A stretch of 64,000 nucleotides of DNA from Oceanicoccus sagamiensis (GCF_002117105.1 NZ_CP019343.1:2790001-2854000), one strand, 5' to 3'; counted from the first letter of the stretch, positions 37,478 through 48,459 are shown. Numbers and translations: made by a program. Notes: generated by a model from the sequence alone, not told the origin.

Positions 37478-38668
37478 ATGATTATCAAACCTCGTGTGCG
37501 CGGTTTCCTTTGTGTGACCACTCATCCTACTGGGTGTGAAGCCAATGTTAAAAGCCAAATCGACTATGTAAAGGCCAACGGCCCGGTTGAGAATGGCCCC
37601 AAAAAGGTTTTGGTTATCGGGGCATCTACTGGCTATGGTCTGGCTTCGCGCATTACTGCGGCCTTTGGCAGTGGTGCCTCAACCCTGGGTTTGTTTTTTG
37701 AAAAAGAAGGCACTGAGAAAAAACCGGGTACAGCAGGTTGGTATAACTCTGCCGGTTTTCATAAATATGCCGAAGCCGAAGGCCTGTATGCAAAAAGTAT
37801 CAACGGCGATGCCTTTTCTGATGAGATAAAACAGAAAACGATTGAAACCATAAAAGCGGATTTGGGGCAGGTAGATTTAGTGGTTTACAGCTTGGCTTCG
37901 CCAGTGCGCCAGCATCCTAAAACCGGTGAGCTGCATCGTTCAACCTTGAAGCCCATCGGCCAGGATATTGTGCAGCGTGCTGCCGATACCGATAAGGGTA
38001 TCCTAAAAGATGTCTCTGTCACGGCAGCCAGTCAGGAAGAAATTGATAATACCGTCGCGGTGATGGGTGGCGAAGATTGGCAGATGTGGATCGATGCGCT
38101 GGATGAGGCGGGTGTTCTGGCTGAGGGGGCAAAAACTACCGCCTATACCTATATCGGTGAGAAAATTACTTGGGATATTTATTGGCATGGCACTATTGGT
38201 CAGGCCAAGCAGGATCTTGATAAGCGGGTGATTGATATCCGTGAGAAGCTCGCTGCCAGTGGCGGTGATGCCAGAGTGTCAGTACTCAAGGCGGTGGTTA
38301 CCCAGGCCAGTTCGGCTATTCCGGTGATGCCTTTATATCTGGGGCTGCTATTTAAAGTGATGAAAGAAGACGGCAGTCACCAGGGCTGTATCGAGCAAAT
38401 TGACCTGCTATTCCGCGAAAGCCTCTATGGTGCAAGCCCCAAGCTCGATGATGAAGGTCGCTTGCGGGCCGATTATCTGGAACTTCGCGCCGAAATTCAG
38501 GATAAAGTGGAAGACCTGTGGGCGAATATCAACGACGACAACCTGTTTGAATTTAGCGATATGGCTGGCTACAAACACGAGTTTTTAAAACTGTTCGGCT
38601 TTGAAATTGAGGGTGTTGATTACGAGGCAGATGTTAACCCCGTCGTGCCTATCAACAATTTGGTGTAA
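37478..38668 (+). CDS. fabV: trans-2-enoyl-ACP/CoA reductase FabV
   Basis: The 396 residues begin [20 protein letters not shown], diagnostic for FabV, with [16 protein letters not shown] as the nucleotide-binding motif. YSLASPVR and the [22 protein letters not shown] stretch contain the conserved Tyr and Lys of the active site. FabV is a triclosan-tolerant enoyl reductase of fatty acid synthesis. The gene is preceded by AGGACTC and followed by a strong terminator. Confidence 0.96.
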   Translation: MIIKPRVRGFLCVTTHPTGCEANVKSQIDYVKANGPVENGPKKVLVIGASTGYGLASRITAAFGSGASTLGLFFEKEGTEKKPGTAGWYNSAGFHKYAEAEGLYAKSINGDAFSDEIKQKTIETIKADLGQVDLVVYSLASPVRQHPKTGELHRSTLKPIGQDIVQRAADTDKGILKDVSVTAASQEEIDNTVAVMGGEDWQMWIDALDEAGVLAEGAKTTAYTYIGEKITWDIYWHGTIGQAKQDLDKRVIDIREKLAASGGDARVSVLKAVVTQASSAIPVMPLYLGLLFKVMKEDGSHQGCIEQIDLLFRESLYGASPKLDDEGRLRADYLELRAEIQDKVEDLWANINDDNLFEFSDMAGYKHEFLKLFGFEIEGVDYEADVNPVVPINNLV

Positions 38669-38711
38669 GCGCGGTTTAACGACCACAAGCACCATTCAAC
38701 AAACCACAAGC

Positions 38712-38750
38712 ATAATAAAAACGGGATACTATTTATCCCGTTTTTATTAT
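38712..38750 (+). terminator. Rho-independent terminator after fabV
   Basis: Perfect 17-bp inverted repeat (arms 38712-38728 and 38734-38750, loop 5 nt) with GGGAT core and A/T-rich base; the T-run lies within the right arm. Confidence 0.85.
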
Positions 38751-38762
38751 CGGTGAATCGCT

Positions 38763-39602
38763 ATGAGCAAGACCATCGTACCGGGCGAAGTGATACAGGT
38801 TAGTGGGCGGGTAAGGCGTATTACTGCTCCTAACCCCGGTTTAATGACCGGGCCTGGTACCAATACCTATCTGGTGGGCGACGACGAGATTGCCGTGATT
38901 GACCCGGGGCCTGCAGAGCCTGCTCATATCGAGGCCATACTGGCAGCCTGCGGCGATAAACTACGCTGGATTTTAGCCACCCATACCCACCCTGATCACT
39001 CACCCGCGGCGGTGGCACTGGCAGAAGCTAGTGGTGCTGTGGTGATGGGGAATACACTCAGCCAGAACGATGGCTTTCAGGATGATAGCTTTGCGCCGGT
39101 AAAATCGTTTGCCCATGACGAGTGTTGGGTAACCAAGGAATTTACTTTGCGTGCCTTGCATACCCCCGGTCATGTCAATAACCACCTCTGTTTTTTGATT
39201 GAAGAAGATGGCCTGTTATTGACCGGTGATCATATTATGCAGGGTTCAACCGTGGTGATTATCCCACCCCATGGTGATATGAAAGACTATATCCAGTCGC
39301 TGACTTTGCTGCTTGATTATCCACTGCGCGCTCTGGCGCCGGGGCATGGCCATATTATTGATGACCCGGTTGCCCAGATAGAGGGCATTATTAAGCACCG
39401 GCTTGGCCGCGAGTCCAAGTTGTTAGCGACCCTGCAAAAAACCGGGGTGATTGATATTGAGCGTTTAACTTCCTATGTCTACGACGATGTTGACCCCAGT
39501 TTGCACCCTGTTGCCCAGCATTCTTTACTGGCCCATTTGTTAAAGCTTGAAAAAGAGCTGCGCGCCGCGCGAGATGGGGATCTTTGGCACCTGACCGGAT
39601 AA
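38763..39602 (+). CDS. Metallo-beta-lactamase-fold hydrolase, LACTB2-like
   Basis: The 279-residue protein has the HxHxDH zinc motif in ATHTHPDHSPAAV (about residues 77-89), then LHTPGHVNNHL and LLTGDHIM, which supply the further zinc ligands. GPGTNTYLVG near the N-terminus and a C-terminal winged helix-like region (about 215-279) fit the LACTB2/endoribonuclease-like subgroup. Substrate not known; family members include RNA hydrolases and thioesterases. It starts 12 bp after the fabV terminator. Confidence 0.82.
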   Translation: MSKTIVPGEVIQVSGRVRRITAPNPGLMTGPGTNTYLVGDDEIAVIDPGPAEPAHIEAILAACGDKLRWILATHTHPDHSPAAVALAEASGAVVMGNTLSQNDGFQDDSFAPVKSFAHDECWVTKEFTLRALHTPGHVNNHLCFLIEEDGLLLTGDHIMQGSTVVIIPPHGDMKDYIQSLTLLLDYPLRALAPGHGHIIDDPVAQIEGIIKHRLGRESKLLATLQKTGVIDIERLTSYVYDDVDPSLHPVAQHSLLAHLLKLEKELRAARDGDLWHLTG

Positions 39603-39833
39603 TTATTCCCTGTTTTCGGGTGATCTTCTTGTCGAAAAAGCTTACATGTTAGCTGAGCAGTGCTTAGCAAAACCCCTAAAAAACCGCCTGAAATTCTTAT
39701 TGTTTTGCAAACTATTTACATTATTAGCAGCCCTTTTTGTTATAACTAAAAATAGTGTCGGCTATTCTTACAAATCACAGTTTTATACCATCGAAAATTC
39801 CATAAGCTACTGAAATATAACAATAAATTATAT

Positions 39834-39849
39834 TGGCCTGGTTATTGCA
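39834..39849 (+). promoter_or_regulatory. Sigma-54 (RpoN)-type promoter before PEP-CTERM gene
   Basis: TGGCCT-N5-TTGCA has GG and GC at the invariant -24/-12 spacing. It lies 36 bp upstream of the PEP-CTERM ATG at 39886, with an AAGGA ribosome site in between. PEP-CTERM genes elsewhere are known to be sigma-54 controlled through the PrsK/PrsR system. Confidence 0.6.
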
Positions 39850-39885
39850 ATATAACAAGGTAATCAGTATTTAAGGATTTGTACG

Positions 39886-40419
39886 ATGAATAAGAAAATA
39901 AAAAGTGCCCTCCCTTCGAAGCTACTAATGGCTTCCATGCTATTGGCTACGGCTTCCATGGCTCAGGCAGCTACCGTCACAGTGACTCTGTTTTTGTCGG
40001 CTACCGAAGGTGGTGTGCCTTTGGTCTCATTCGACCCTTTTGGCACCTCAAGCAACCTGGTGTATGACGATGCGGCTTTCAATAGCGGCACGGCCGGTTC
40101 TGTGATTGCCGACTCTTATTATATTGATTATGTCGATGGTGTCGGTGCCCCAGTGCCCGGTGAGTATATCGATGAAAGCTTTGGTGACGCGACTATTTAT
40201 CATGATGGTTTAGGCAATATGGTTAGCCTGGACTTAACCGTTGTTATTGATGCCAGCAATACCATTAACGTTGAACTTGATCCGATATTAAGTGGCGATA
40301 AAGAGTGGCACGGTCACTTTGAAATAGCCCCTACCGCCGTGCCTGTACCCGGTGCTGTCGTGATGTTTTCTTCTGCTCTGGTCGGTTTATTCGGTGCCAG
40401 AAAATTACGCAAATCATAA
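39886..40419 (+). CDS. PEP-CTERM-type sorted surface protein (VPVPG variant)
   Basis: A 177-residue exported protein with signal peptide (about 1-28, ending AQAA). The C-terminus has the three-part sorting tail: VPVPG, a hydrophobic helix (AVVMFSSALVGLFGA) and a basic end (RKLRKS). This targets the protein for exosortase processing. The mature part is acidic, rich in D, G, S and T. It is likely an extracellular matrix or surface protein. A sigma-54-like promoter precedes it. No exosortase gene is in the window. Confidence 0.82.
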   Translation: MNKKIKSALPSKLLMASMLLATASMAQAATVTVTLFLSATEGGVPLVSFDPFGTSSNLVYDDAAFNSGTAGSVIADSYYIDYVDGVGAPVPGEYIDESFGDATIYHDGLGNMVSLDLTVVIDASNTINVELDPILSGDKEWHGHFEIAPTAVPVPGAVVMFSSALVGLFGARKLRKS

Positions 40420-40434
40420 GTGGTTATTGTTTGA

Positions 40435-40452
40435 ATCGGTTGTTTAACCGAT
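40435..40452 (+). other. Small hairpin between the two PEP-CTERM genes
   Basis: Arms ATCGGTT (40435-40441) and AACCGAT (40446-40452) flank a 4-nt loop without a U-run, 51 bp before the second PEP-CTERM start. It might influence mRNA stability or differential expression; it is not a clear terminator. Confidence 0.35.
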
Positions 40453-40503
40453 ACATTGGGTTTGGCCTAAGGCTTTGAGCTCAATATCAACGGAGTTTTT
40501 TTA

Positions 40504-41292
40504 ATGTTCGGAAGTAGTATCAAAAAGCTGTTTTTACTGGGACTTGCTCAAGCCTGTATCGGTTTGAGTGCGGCTCAGGCTGTGGTGATTGATGATAATT
40601 ATATCGGTGCTGCCGATGACCCGTTTACCGATTGGGGTATTGGGCGCGATGTATTGGGCGGTAATATCTATGAAGTGTATGGCATGGAGGTCACTTTTAC
40701 AGAGACCTTGATGACCGTCACCGTCAACACCGATTTTATCGAGAGCCATGAAGAAAATTACGACAACTATATAGCCGGTGATCTCTTTATCAGCACCGAT
40801 GGCTGGTCGCCCTTCGGCAGCGCAGCTAATGCCTATATGTATGATGACTCCTATAATGGAGAGGACTGGGAATTTGCCTATGACTCATCCGCTGGTGTCG
40901 TTATCGAGATTAGCAACCCCGGTTATATCGATGTGATTGGCAATGACCCAGAATGTTGTCGTCATGGTCAGGAAACCATGGTTGAGGGCTATTTGGCCTC
41001 TGATATTACCAATGCTGGTGTTAGTTATACAGAAGCGGCTGTCGCCACCTCAGGTTTAGGCGGTGTCTACGATTATACCTATGTTATTAATTATGAAGAG
41101 CTGGGTATTATGGCCGGTGACGAGCTGGGCTTGCACTGGGTGATGAGCTGCGGCAATGATGTTATTGAAGGGATGGTGACGGTTCCCAGTGGCAGCAACC
41201 CTACCACTGGCACAGTTCCTGAGCCCGGCAGTTTGGTGTTATTGGCCATCGGTGTAGTGGCGCTGGTAGTGACACGAAGAAAGCCCGCTTAA
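40504..41292 (+). CDS. PEP-CTERM sorted surface protein
   Basis: 262 residues with signal peptide (about 1-24, LSAAQA) and a canonical C-terminal PEP tail: VPEPG, hydrophobic helix (SLVLLAIGVVALVV) and TRRKPA. The interior is rich in D, E, Y, G and N, beta-type, with a Cys pair (PECCR). No enzymatic motif visible. It follows the VPVPG protein by 84 bp and is probably expressed with it. The tail is for exosortase/archaeosortase-like processing to the cell surface. Confidence 0.82.
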   Translation: MFGSSIKKLFLLGLAQACIGLSAAQAVVIDDNYIGAADDPFTDWGIGRDVLGGNIYEVYGMEVTFTETLMTVTVNTDFIESHEENYDNYIAGDLFISTDGWSPFGSAANAYMYDDSYNGEDWEFAYDSSAGVVIEISNPGYIDVIGNDPECCRHGQETMVEGYLASDITNAGVSYTEAAVATSGLGGVYDYTYVINYEELGIMAGDELGLHWVMSCGNDVIEGMVTVPSGSNPTTGTVPEPGSLVLLAIGVVALVVTRRKPA

Positions 41293-41306
41293 ATTAAGCT
41301 GGTTAA

Positions 41307-41351
41307 CCAGACATAAAAAAACCCGGTAATGCCGGGTTTTTTTATGTCTGG
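41307..41351 (+). terminator. Bidirectional Rho-independent terminator after PEP-CTERM genes
   Basis: Perfect 20-bp stem (arms 41307-41326 and 41332-41351) with loop TAATG; A7 on the left and T7 on the right let it act in either direction. Confidence 0.88.
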
Positions 41352-41525
41352 GATTTATGCGCAATAAGACAGCCGATGCGCTCTGCTAACGTGCTAAAAT
41401 ACCTGCCCGCCATTGTTCTGTTTTAATTGTGGCTGGTGCCAAAACACTGCGAGGCCCAAGCTAGACACCGATGGAAATCAGTGTTTTTGCTGATGTTGGC
41501 TATTCAATCAATCCCTGGACGCTCC

Positions 41526-42728
41526 ATGCCTCAATTCTTAAAGAAAGAATCGCCGCAGTTGCTCTTTCTGCTGGCTGCGTTTGTTGCTTTAGGGCCCCTG
41601 TCGACGGATATGTATCTGCCTGCGCTGCCGACCTTAGTTGCCGTGATGGCTGCGGATATTACCCAGGTTCAGCTCACATTAAGCCTCTATCTGGCAGGCT
41701 TTTCATTGTTTCATCTGGTCTGCGGGCCGCTGTCCGATCGCTTTGGCCGTAAACCGATTTTGGCCGGAGGCATGCTGATTTTCTTTGTCGCTTCTCTGGG
41801 GTGTTCGCTAGCGACCACAGTAACGGAGTTAAGTGCCTGGCGATTTCTACAGGGGGTAGGGGCCTGTGTCGGGCCGACTCTGGCCAGGGCGATGGTCAGG
41901 GATATGTACCAACCACTAAAGTTGCCCAAAGCCCTGGCAACCATGAATGCCATTATGGCGCTGGCACCGGTGATTGCCCCTATTTTGGGTGGCTTTATGT
42001 TGTTGTTTTGGCCATGGCCCAGTATCTTTTTCTTTTTAGCGTTTTATGCGTTATTAGCCCTGTTGATGCTGGTATTTAAAGTGCCGGAGTCACTGAAAAA
42101 AGCGCAAAGTCTAAAGCCGGCTAATATTCTGGCCAATTATTGGTTGCTGATTAAAAATACGCGCTTTCGCACGGCGATATTGGCGGCCTCATTTCTCTAT
42201 GCCGGAGCTTTTGCCTTTGTTTCAGGCTCAAGCTTTATCCTGATTGAATTTATGCAGGTACCTAAAGATCAATTTGGTTACTGGTTTGCGTTTATTGTTG
42301 CCGGTTACTTTTTGGGGAATATGTTTACCATTCGCTACTCCCATCGCTTTGCCGTCCAGCAGCTAATGCTGACTGGTGCCCTGCTGGGTTTGCTGGCAGG
42401 GGTTGTGATGGTGGTTTTATCCTGGTTACAGATTTATCATCCCTTGACCATTGTACTGCCGATTGCGCTCTATACCGGAGCCGTGGGTATTACACTGCCA
42501 CAGGCAACCGCAGCTGCTCTGGTGCCGTTTCCGCATATGGCCGGAACCGCCTCGGCATTAATGGGTTTTGCGCAAATGGGGGCGGCCTCGTTAGCCGCTG
42601 CCATCGTAGGGCTGTCTCTAACCGGTGAACCAATGCCGCTGGCGTTAACGCTGACCGGCTGTGGTTGTTTATCATGGGTATTATTTTATCGCTTAAGCCG
42701 GATACTTCTGGCTGAGCCAAATCGTTAG
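41526..42728 (+). CDS. Bcr/CflA-family MFS drug transporter
   Basis: The likely start is the ATG at 41526 (MPQFLKKESPQLLFLLAAFVALGPLSTDMYLPALP), giving 400 residues; the frame is open further upstream from 41427. LGPLSTDMYLPALP is the Bcr/CflA family signature in TM1, and GPLSDRFGRKP the MFS loop 2-3 motif. Twelve TM segments are apparent. The family exports drugs such as bicyclomycin or sulfonamides. Downstream, the SGNH-like gene follows at 11 bp. Confidence 0.9.
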   Translation: MPQFLKKESPQLLFLLAAFVALGPLSTDMYLPALPTLVAVMAADITQVQLTLSLYLAGFSLFHLVCGPLSDRFGRKPILAGGMLIFFVASLGCSLATTVTELSAWRFLQGVGACVGPTLARAMVRDMYQPLKLPKALATMNAIMALAPVIAPILGGFMLLFWPWPSIFFFLAFYALLALLMLVFKVPESLKKAQSLKPANILANYWLLIKNTRFRTAILAASFLYAGAFAFVSGSSFILIEFMQVPKDQFGYWFAFIVAGYFLGNMFTIRYSHRFAVQQLMLTGALLGLLAGVVMVVLSWLQIYHPLTIVLPIALYTGAVGITLPQATAAALVPFPHMAGTASALMGFAQMGAASLAAAIVGLSLTGEPMPLALTLTGCGCLSWVLFYRLSRILLAEPNR

Positions 42729-42739
42729 CAGGAAAGATT

Positions 42740-43492
42740 ATGCGTATGAAAAGTATTAGGGTCGCGATTATACTGTCGTTGATTCTAGTGATGATTCTCA
42801 CTTATTTATTTTTACAAATACGTGAGCAAGGGCTAAAAATGCGCAGTGATGATCCCCGCGTTTGGGATAGCGTGATTGCCGAATTTGAAGCGCAGGACGC
42901 GAGTGAGCCACCGTCAGCTAATGCGCTTCTGTTGATTGGTGATGCCGGTATTCGGCTGTGGGATTCAGTGGCTGATGATATGCAGCCCTTCAATGTCGTG
43001 GCCCGAGGTTTTGGCGGCGCCAAGATTATTGACCTTAGTTATTATGTAAACCGTATCGTTAGCCCCTACCAGCCAAAAGCGATTGTGGTTTATATCGGCA
43101 GCAATGATTTTACCGCAGCCTATGGCAATACACCGAAAAGTCTGGAGCAGGCAAAACCGTTATATTTACAATTAGTCGATCGGCTGGAAGAGGCTGCGCC
43201 CGATGCTGCCATTTTTATTGTCGCCTTAAAACCCAGTACGCACTTTTGGGCGTTATGGCCGGAATTTACGGTGGTTAATCAATATTTACAGCAGTTGGCT
43301 GCCGGGCGTGAGGGTGTTTTTTTTATTGATGCCAATGCGGGTTTATTTACTGAACAGGCAGAGCCCAACCCCGATTTATTATTGTTTGATGGTATGCATA
43401 ATAATGACGAGGGTTATGCTGTTTGGGGAGCGGCCATAAAATCTGTTGTATTAGAAGCCATAAAATACCCATTATCGAAAAAAAACGGCTGA
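42740..43492 (+). CDS. SGNH/GDSL-hydrolase-like protein lacking the usual nucleophile
   Basis: A 250-residue membrane-anchored (TM about 10-28) protein of the GDSL/SGNH fold. The other blocks are intact: RGFGGA (Gly of block II), YIGSND (Asn of block III) and FDGMHNNDEGY (Asp and His of block V). Block I reads LLIGDAGIRLWDS, where relatives usually have GSSSIRLW, so the expected catalytic Ser appears to be Ala. It may be a pseudoenzyme or use another residue. It follows the MFS gene by 11 bp and is likely co-transcribed. Fold assignment good; activity doubtful. Confidence 0.75.
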   Translation: MRMKSIRVAIILSLILVMILTYLFLQIREQGLKMRSDDPRVWDSVIAEFEAQDASEPPSANALLLIGDAGIRLWDSVADDMQPFNVVARGFGGAKIIDLSYYVNRIVSPYQPKAIVVYIGSNDFTAAYGNTPKSLEQAKPLYLQLVDRLEEAAPDAAIFIVALKPSTHFWALWPEFTVVNQYLQQLAAGREGVFFIDANAGLFTEQAEPNPDLLLFDGMHNNDEGYAVWGAAIKSVVLEAIKYPLSKKNG

Positions 43493-43659
43493 TAAAAGAT
43501 CGGTTATTTATTACAGCCATACAGGGTCTTACTTGCAGCGGCTTTATTGCTGGATATCTACTCTGCTAAGCGAGTGGCTTTTTCACTGCGTTCTTATCGC
43601 TCTTTATAGGCTGGGACGAGCTGCCCAGCATAGCTCTAGCATTACCTTTACGCTTTCTT

Positions 43660-43732
43660 CGTAGGGTGGATTATAATCCACCGCTCTATGGCAGTTTATG
43701 GCTGGGCTTGGTGGATTGTAATCCACCCTACG
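43660..43732. repeat. MITE-like palindromic repeat with GTAGGGTGGATTATAATCCACC arms
   Basis: Arms at 43660-43682 and 43710-43732 are inverted copies matching at 22 of 23 positions, each arm being itself a near-palindrome (GGTGGATT-ATAATCCACC type). Copies of this GTAGGGTGGATTA-type sequence are common in gammaproteobacterial and other genomes and look like small non-autonomous mobile or REP-like elements. Confidence 0.75.
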
Positions 43733-43772
43733 ATACTGGTTTCAACAGACGTGAAAGCATGTGTGATCTTAA

Positions 43773-43866
43773 GGTAGTGAGGTGTCTGTTTTAAGGGGCG
43801 TCAAAATGCAGCGAGGACGGCTGCGAGATACTAGAGCCGTCCCCGGAAAACAGGCACCTTACTGCC
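43773..43866. repeat. Hairpin-type intergenic repeat element C
   Basis: Outer arms at 43773-43792 and 43847-43866 match at 17 of 20 positions and all three differences are compatible with G-U pairing, so an RNA hairpin is preserved. The interior has an inner stem (GGACGGCT / AGCCGTCC). Architecture resembles elements A and B. Confidence 0.65.
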
Positions 43867-43968
43867 GGATGTAAATATAGCCTGCCACGGGTTTCGGGGT
43901 GGGGGATTGCAATCTATTCTGTAACTACTAAGCTCAGGTTTATACCTCTTTGAGACTAAAAGTTTTAA

Positions 43969-43996
43969 TTGCCGTTAGCGTCATAGTGGTTACAAT
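43969..43996 (+). promoter_or_regulatory. Sigma-70-like promoter of the OmpA-type gene
   Basis: TTGCCG (43969-43974) and TACAAT (43991-43996) are separated by 16 bp and lie 52 bp before the ATG at 44049. Prediction from consensus only. Confidence 0.42.
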
Positions 43997-44048
43997 AGCC
44001 AGCTTACAACCATATAAAGTGATTTATAAAAACTATCAGGGGCGACTT

Positions 44049-45143
44049 ATGAAAACTTATCTATCAGCAACACTGTTAGCTAGTGTTATAGCGGCGACAT
44101 TATCCACAACGGCCGCCGCCAATGACGGTACCTGGTACCTGAATCCGGCTATTGGTTATCAGGATTTTGATAGCGATAGAGATTTGGATGGTGAGCCCTT
44201 GCTCTCAATCGGTGCCGAATACCGTTACGGTGAGCACTGGGCATCCGAAATTCGTATTATGGATTCTTCCCCTGATATGGATAGTGGCAACGGTGATGTA
44301 GATCTGCTGCAATACGGTATTGATGGTATTTACTATTTTGGTCGCATGGACAAATTTGACCCCTATGCCGCAGTCGGTATTGGTCATGCCGAGTTTGATG
44401 GCGATGCCGGTGAAGACAATGAGACCCAGTATGATGCGGGTCTGGGTTTTCGTTATGCCTTTACTGACCGCTGGTCATTAAAAGCTGATGCCAAGATGAT
44501 CTATGGTCACGATGATGACACTCAGGATACTTTATTATTGGTAGGCCTCAGTTATGCCTTTGGCGGCGCGGCTAAACAAGCTGAGCCTGTTGATGGTGAT
44601 GCGGACGGTGATGGTGTCAGTGACTCTCAGGACCAGTGCCCTAACACGCCAGCGGGTGCCGCTGTTGATGCTAACGGTTGTGCTCTGGATAGCGATGGTG
44701 ACGGTGTGCCCGATTATAAAGACGAGTGCCCTGACACCCCGGCCGGTCGCCAGGTGGATGAGCGCGGTTGTAAATTTGTTTTAACCTCAACGGAAGAGTT
44801 GGCGATTAATGTTACCTTTGCTACCGATTCCAGTGAAGTAACTGATGCCTATATGGCGGAAGTAGAAAAAGCGGCCGATTTCTTAAAGCAATATGCTGAT
44901 GTTTCGGCAGTGATTGAAGGCCATACCGATAATACCGGTCAAGCCAGCTATAACGAGTCCTTGTCACAGCGTCGTGCTGATGCCGTGATGGCGGTATTGA
45001 TTGAGCGTTTTGGTATTGCTGCTGACCGCTTAAGTGCCAAAGGTTATGGTGAAGCCAATCCGATTGAGAGCAATGATACCGCCGCTGGCCGTGCTGCCAA
45101 CCGTCGCGTGGTTGCGGTGATGAAAGCGGAAGTTGAAGAGTAG
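44049..45143 (+). CDS. OmpA-family outer membrane protein with calcium-binding repeats
   Basis: The likely start is the ATG at 44049 (MKTYLSATLLASVIAATLST), preceded by AGGGGCGAC; the frame is open from 43950. About 364 residues: signal peptide to about 25 (AAA-ND), an OmpA-type beta-barrel (about 28-180), a linker with two D-x-D-x-DG type 3 repeats (GDADGDGVSDSQDQCPN and DSDGDGVPDYKDECPD), then an OmpA peptidoglycan-binding domain (about 245-360) with IEGHTDNTGQASYN, LSQRRADAV and AANRRV. It anchors the outer membrane to the wall. A terminator follows. Confidence 0.92.
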   Translation: MKTYLSATLLASVIAATLSTTAAANDGTWYLNPAIGYQDFDSDRDLDGEPLLSIGAEYRYGEHWASEIRIMDSSPDMDSGNGDVDLLQYGIDGIYYFGRMDKFDPYAAVGIGHAEFDGDAGEDNETQYDAGLGFRYAFTDRWSLKADAKMIYGHDDDTQDTLLLVGLSYAFGGAAKQAEPVDGDADGDGVSDSQDQCPNTPAGAAVDANGCALDSDGDGVPDYKDECPDTPAGRQVDERGCKFVLTSTEELAINVTFATDSSEVTDAYMAEVEKAADFLKQYADVSAVIEGHTDNTGQASYNESLSQRRADAVMAVLIERFGIAADRLSAKGYGEANPIESNDTAAGRAANRRVVAVMKAEVEE

Positions 45144-45166
45144 GCAATAGTGATTGCCAGATAATT

Positions 45167-45204
45167 AAAAAGGGTTTTTACCGCAGGGTAAAAACCCTTT
45201 TTTT
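45167..45204 (+). terminator. Rho-independent terminator after the OmpA-type gene
   Basis: Arms 45167-45182 and 45187-45202 form a perfect 16-bp stem with loop GCAG and continue into a T-run. Confidence 0.85.
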
Positions 45205-45231
45205 ATAGATTATTAGCTCGAGGACCAAGCC

Positions 45232-45492
45232 TTGAAAAAATTAAATAACGAAGCAGAGTTAGTTAAAGAAGCGATTAGGGTAGGGGATGTCTACGCCCAA
45301 AAACGCGGGGTAGGTAAGTTTGAAGGAACCGATTCCTCCCACGATAAAATCGCCTATATTTATCGCTTATTGGTACATGATAAATTAATTCAGCCCCTGG
45401 CCAAGGGCGAAGACAAAGAACCGGCAATGAAGCATAAACTCGCGCTTTGGATTCACCGGCAGTTACCGGAAGACCATCCGTTAAAAAAGTAG
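45232..45492 (+). CDS. DUF5062 family protein
   Basis: An 86-residue charged protein beginning MKKLNNEAELVKEAIRVGDVYA with ...YRLLVHDKLIQPLA... and LALWIHRQLPEDHPL, which I recognise as the DUF5062 pattern known from Vibrio and relatives. Function unknown, no membrane segment. Monocistronic between the OmpA terminator and a convergent small membrane-protein gene. Confidence 0.8.
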   Translation: MKKLNNEAELVKEAIRVGDVYAQKRGVGKFEGTDSSHDKIAYIYRLLVHDKLIQPLAKGEDKEPAMKHKLALWIHRQLPEDHPLKK

Positions 45493-45505
45493 CCGGCTAA
45501 TCGCT

Positions 45506-45757
45506 TTAGTCGCGCTTGCCCATATGTTGAAAGCGATAAATAATTAAAAACAGTTGTGCGGTCAGGGCAATGATAAAGCCGCTGCCGCTAATGAGCAGCC
45601 CCAGCAGGGCGTAGCCTTCCTGTGCTATGGATGGCTCCATCAATTTGTCCGCCGATTGGATAAAGCCAATACCAATAAAAAACAATAGCGCCCCCAAGGC
45701 ATAAAGCCTTAAGGTCTTACGTTGATTATTGATCAGTGCCTGCAAGGTTTTGCGCAT
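45506..45757 (-). CDS. Small membrane protein, hypothetical
   Basis: 83 residues with a basic N-terminus and two hydrophobic helices (about 20-36 and 48-72). No family recognised. It lies 12 bp downstream of rlmA on the same strand and may be co-transcribed with it. Confidence 0.6.
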   Translation of the reverse strand: MRKTLQALINNQRKTLRLYALGALLFFIGIGFIQSADKLMEPSIAQEGYALLGLLISGSGFIIALTAQLFLIIYRFQHMGKRD

Positions 45758-45768
45758 AAAAAAACTCG

Positions 45769-47746
<1,978 letters not shown>

Positions 47747-47967
47747 AAGGGGCCTGAGTGTGGTGGTTATTGGGGACTATTCTATCAGGGGGCGGGGGTG
47801 TCGGAAATGATTTATTCCGCCCGATATATGCCTGCTTATTAGCCAGATACCTAACAGGGTTTTATAGGTGAAAAATCCCGCTCTATTCTGGCGATTAGGG
47901 ATAAAACTTCTATACTAAAATATTCATAAAAAGCGTCTACTCAGGTAGGTGAAGCGGAGTATTACCC

Positions 47968-48459
47968 ATGTTTGATGAGTCAGAATATATCCTGATAAAA
48001 ACAGATCAGCAGTTAACTATTTCCTATACCAACCAAACCTTCCAGCAATTAATAAACACTCCTGAAGAGCAATTGATTGGCGAAAATTTTGAACATGTAT
48101 GGCGCCCTGATATCCCGGCGAGCATACAGCGTTTTAGCAGCCAGCAACTGAAAAAATTAGGTTTTTATAACGGTTATGCCAGCTACCCATTGGCGGCCAA
48201 TACGAAAAGCCGGGAGTGGATTTTCTTTGATTTTGGTAAGCGCTATAGCACCGACGGTACCTGGTTGGGTTATGAATATATCGGCTATTGCCCTTCGGTG
48301 CAGGGGATAGATCACTTTGATCGTTTGTTTGCCGAGCTCGCCGAGTTAGAAGACGGCAGCTCTGATGGGCTCGAAAAAGCCCAGCAGCACCTACATAACA
48401 ATATTGAGTCAACGGGGATGGGCTATGAAGAGCTTGTATGCATTTTGCAAGACTTATGA
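47968..48459 (+). CDS. PAS-domain protein, Aer-like sensor part
   Basis: 163 residues forming one PAS domain (about 5-110: [33 protein letters not shown]... [24 protein letters not shown]) and a helical tail. Its 3' end overlaps the start of the transmembrane chemoreceptor downstream by 35 bp. In Aer-type receptors PAS, membrane and signalling parts form one chain, so this looks like a receptor split into two coupled genes. Ligand unknown; FAD-binding features are not clear. Confidence 0.7.
   Translation: MFDESEYILIKTDQQLTISYTNQTFQQLINTPEEQLIGENFEHVWRPDIPASIQRFSSQQLKKLGFYNGYASYPLAANTKSREWIFFDFGKRYSTDGTWLGYEYIGYCPSVQGIDHFDRLFAELAELEDGSSDGLEKAQQHLHNNIESTGMGYEELVCILQDL

Larger units (their letters stand above)
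43493..44048. other. Long intergenic region with two repeat elements and the ompA-like promoter
   Basis: 556 bp without a convincing gene. An open frame from 43950 merely extends the OmpA gene upstream. It holds a MITE-like palindromic repeat (43660-43732), hairpin element C (43773-43866) and a predicted promoter at 43969-43996. The rest shows no structure I can name. Confidence 0.7.

Noticed and set aside
40470-40490. Second sigma-54-like TGGCCT before the second PEP-CTERM gene
   Set aside because: The -12 GC is not at the required distance (TTTGA in place of TTGCA), so it fails the invariant spacing.
43660-43866. Possible CRISPR-like repeat array in the 43.5-44.0 kb gap
   Set aside because: Only inverted repeats of two different types are present; there are no regularly spaced direct repeats or cas genes.
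43950-44048. Upstream extension of the OmpA gene from 43950
   Set aside because: The ATG at 44049 gives a proper signal peptide with a good ribosome site and the predicted promoter lies within the extension.
48365-48459. Apparent frameshift between the PAS and MCP genes
   Set aside because: It would need the opposite correction (-1), there is no homopolymer, and the second gene has its own start; treated as a natural overlap.
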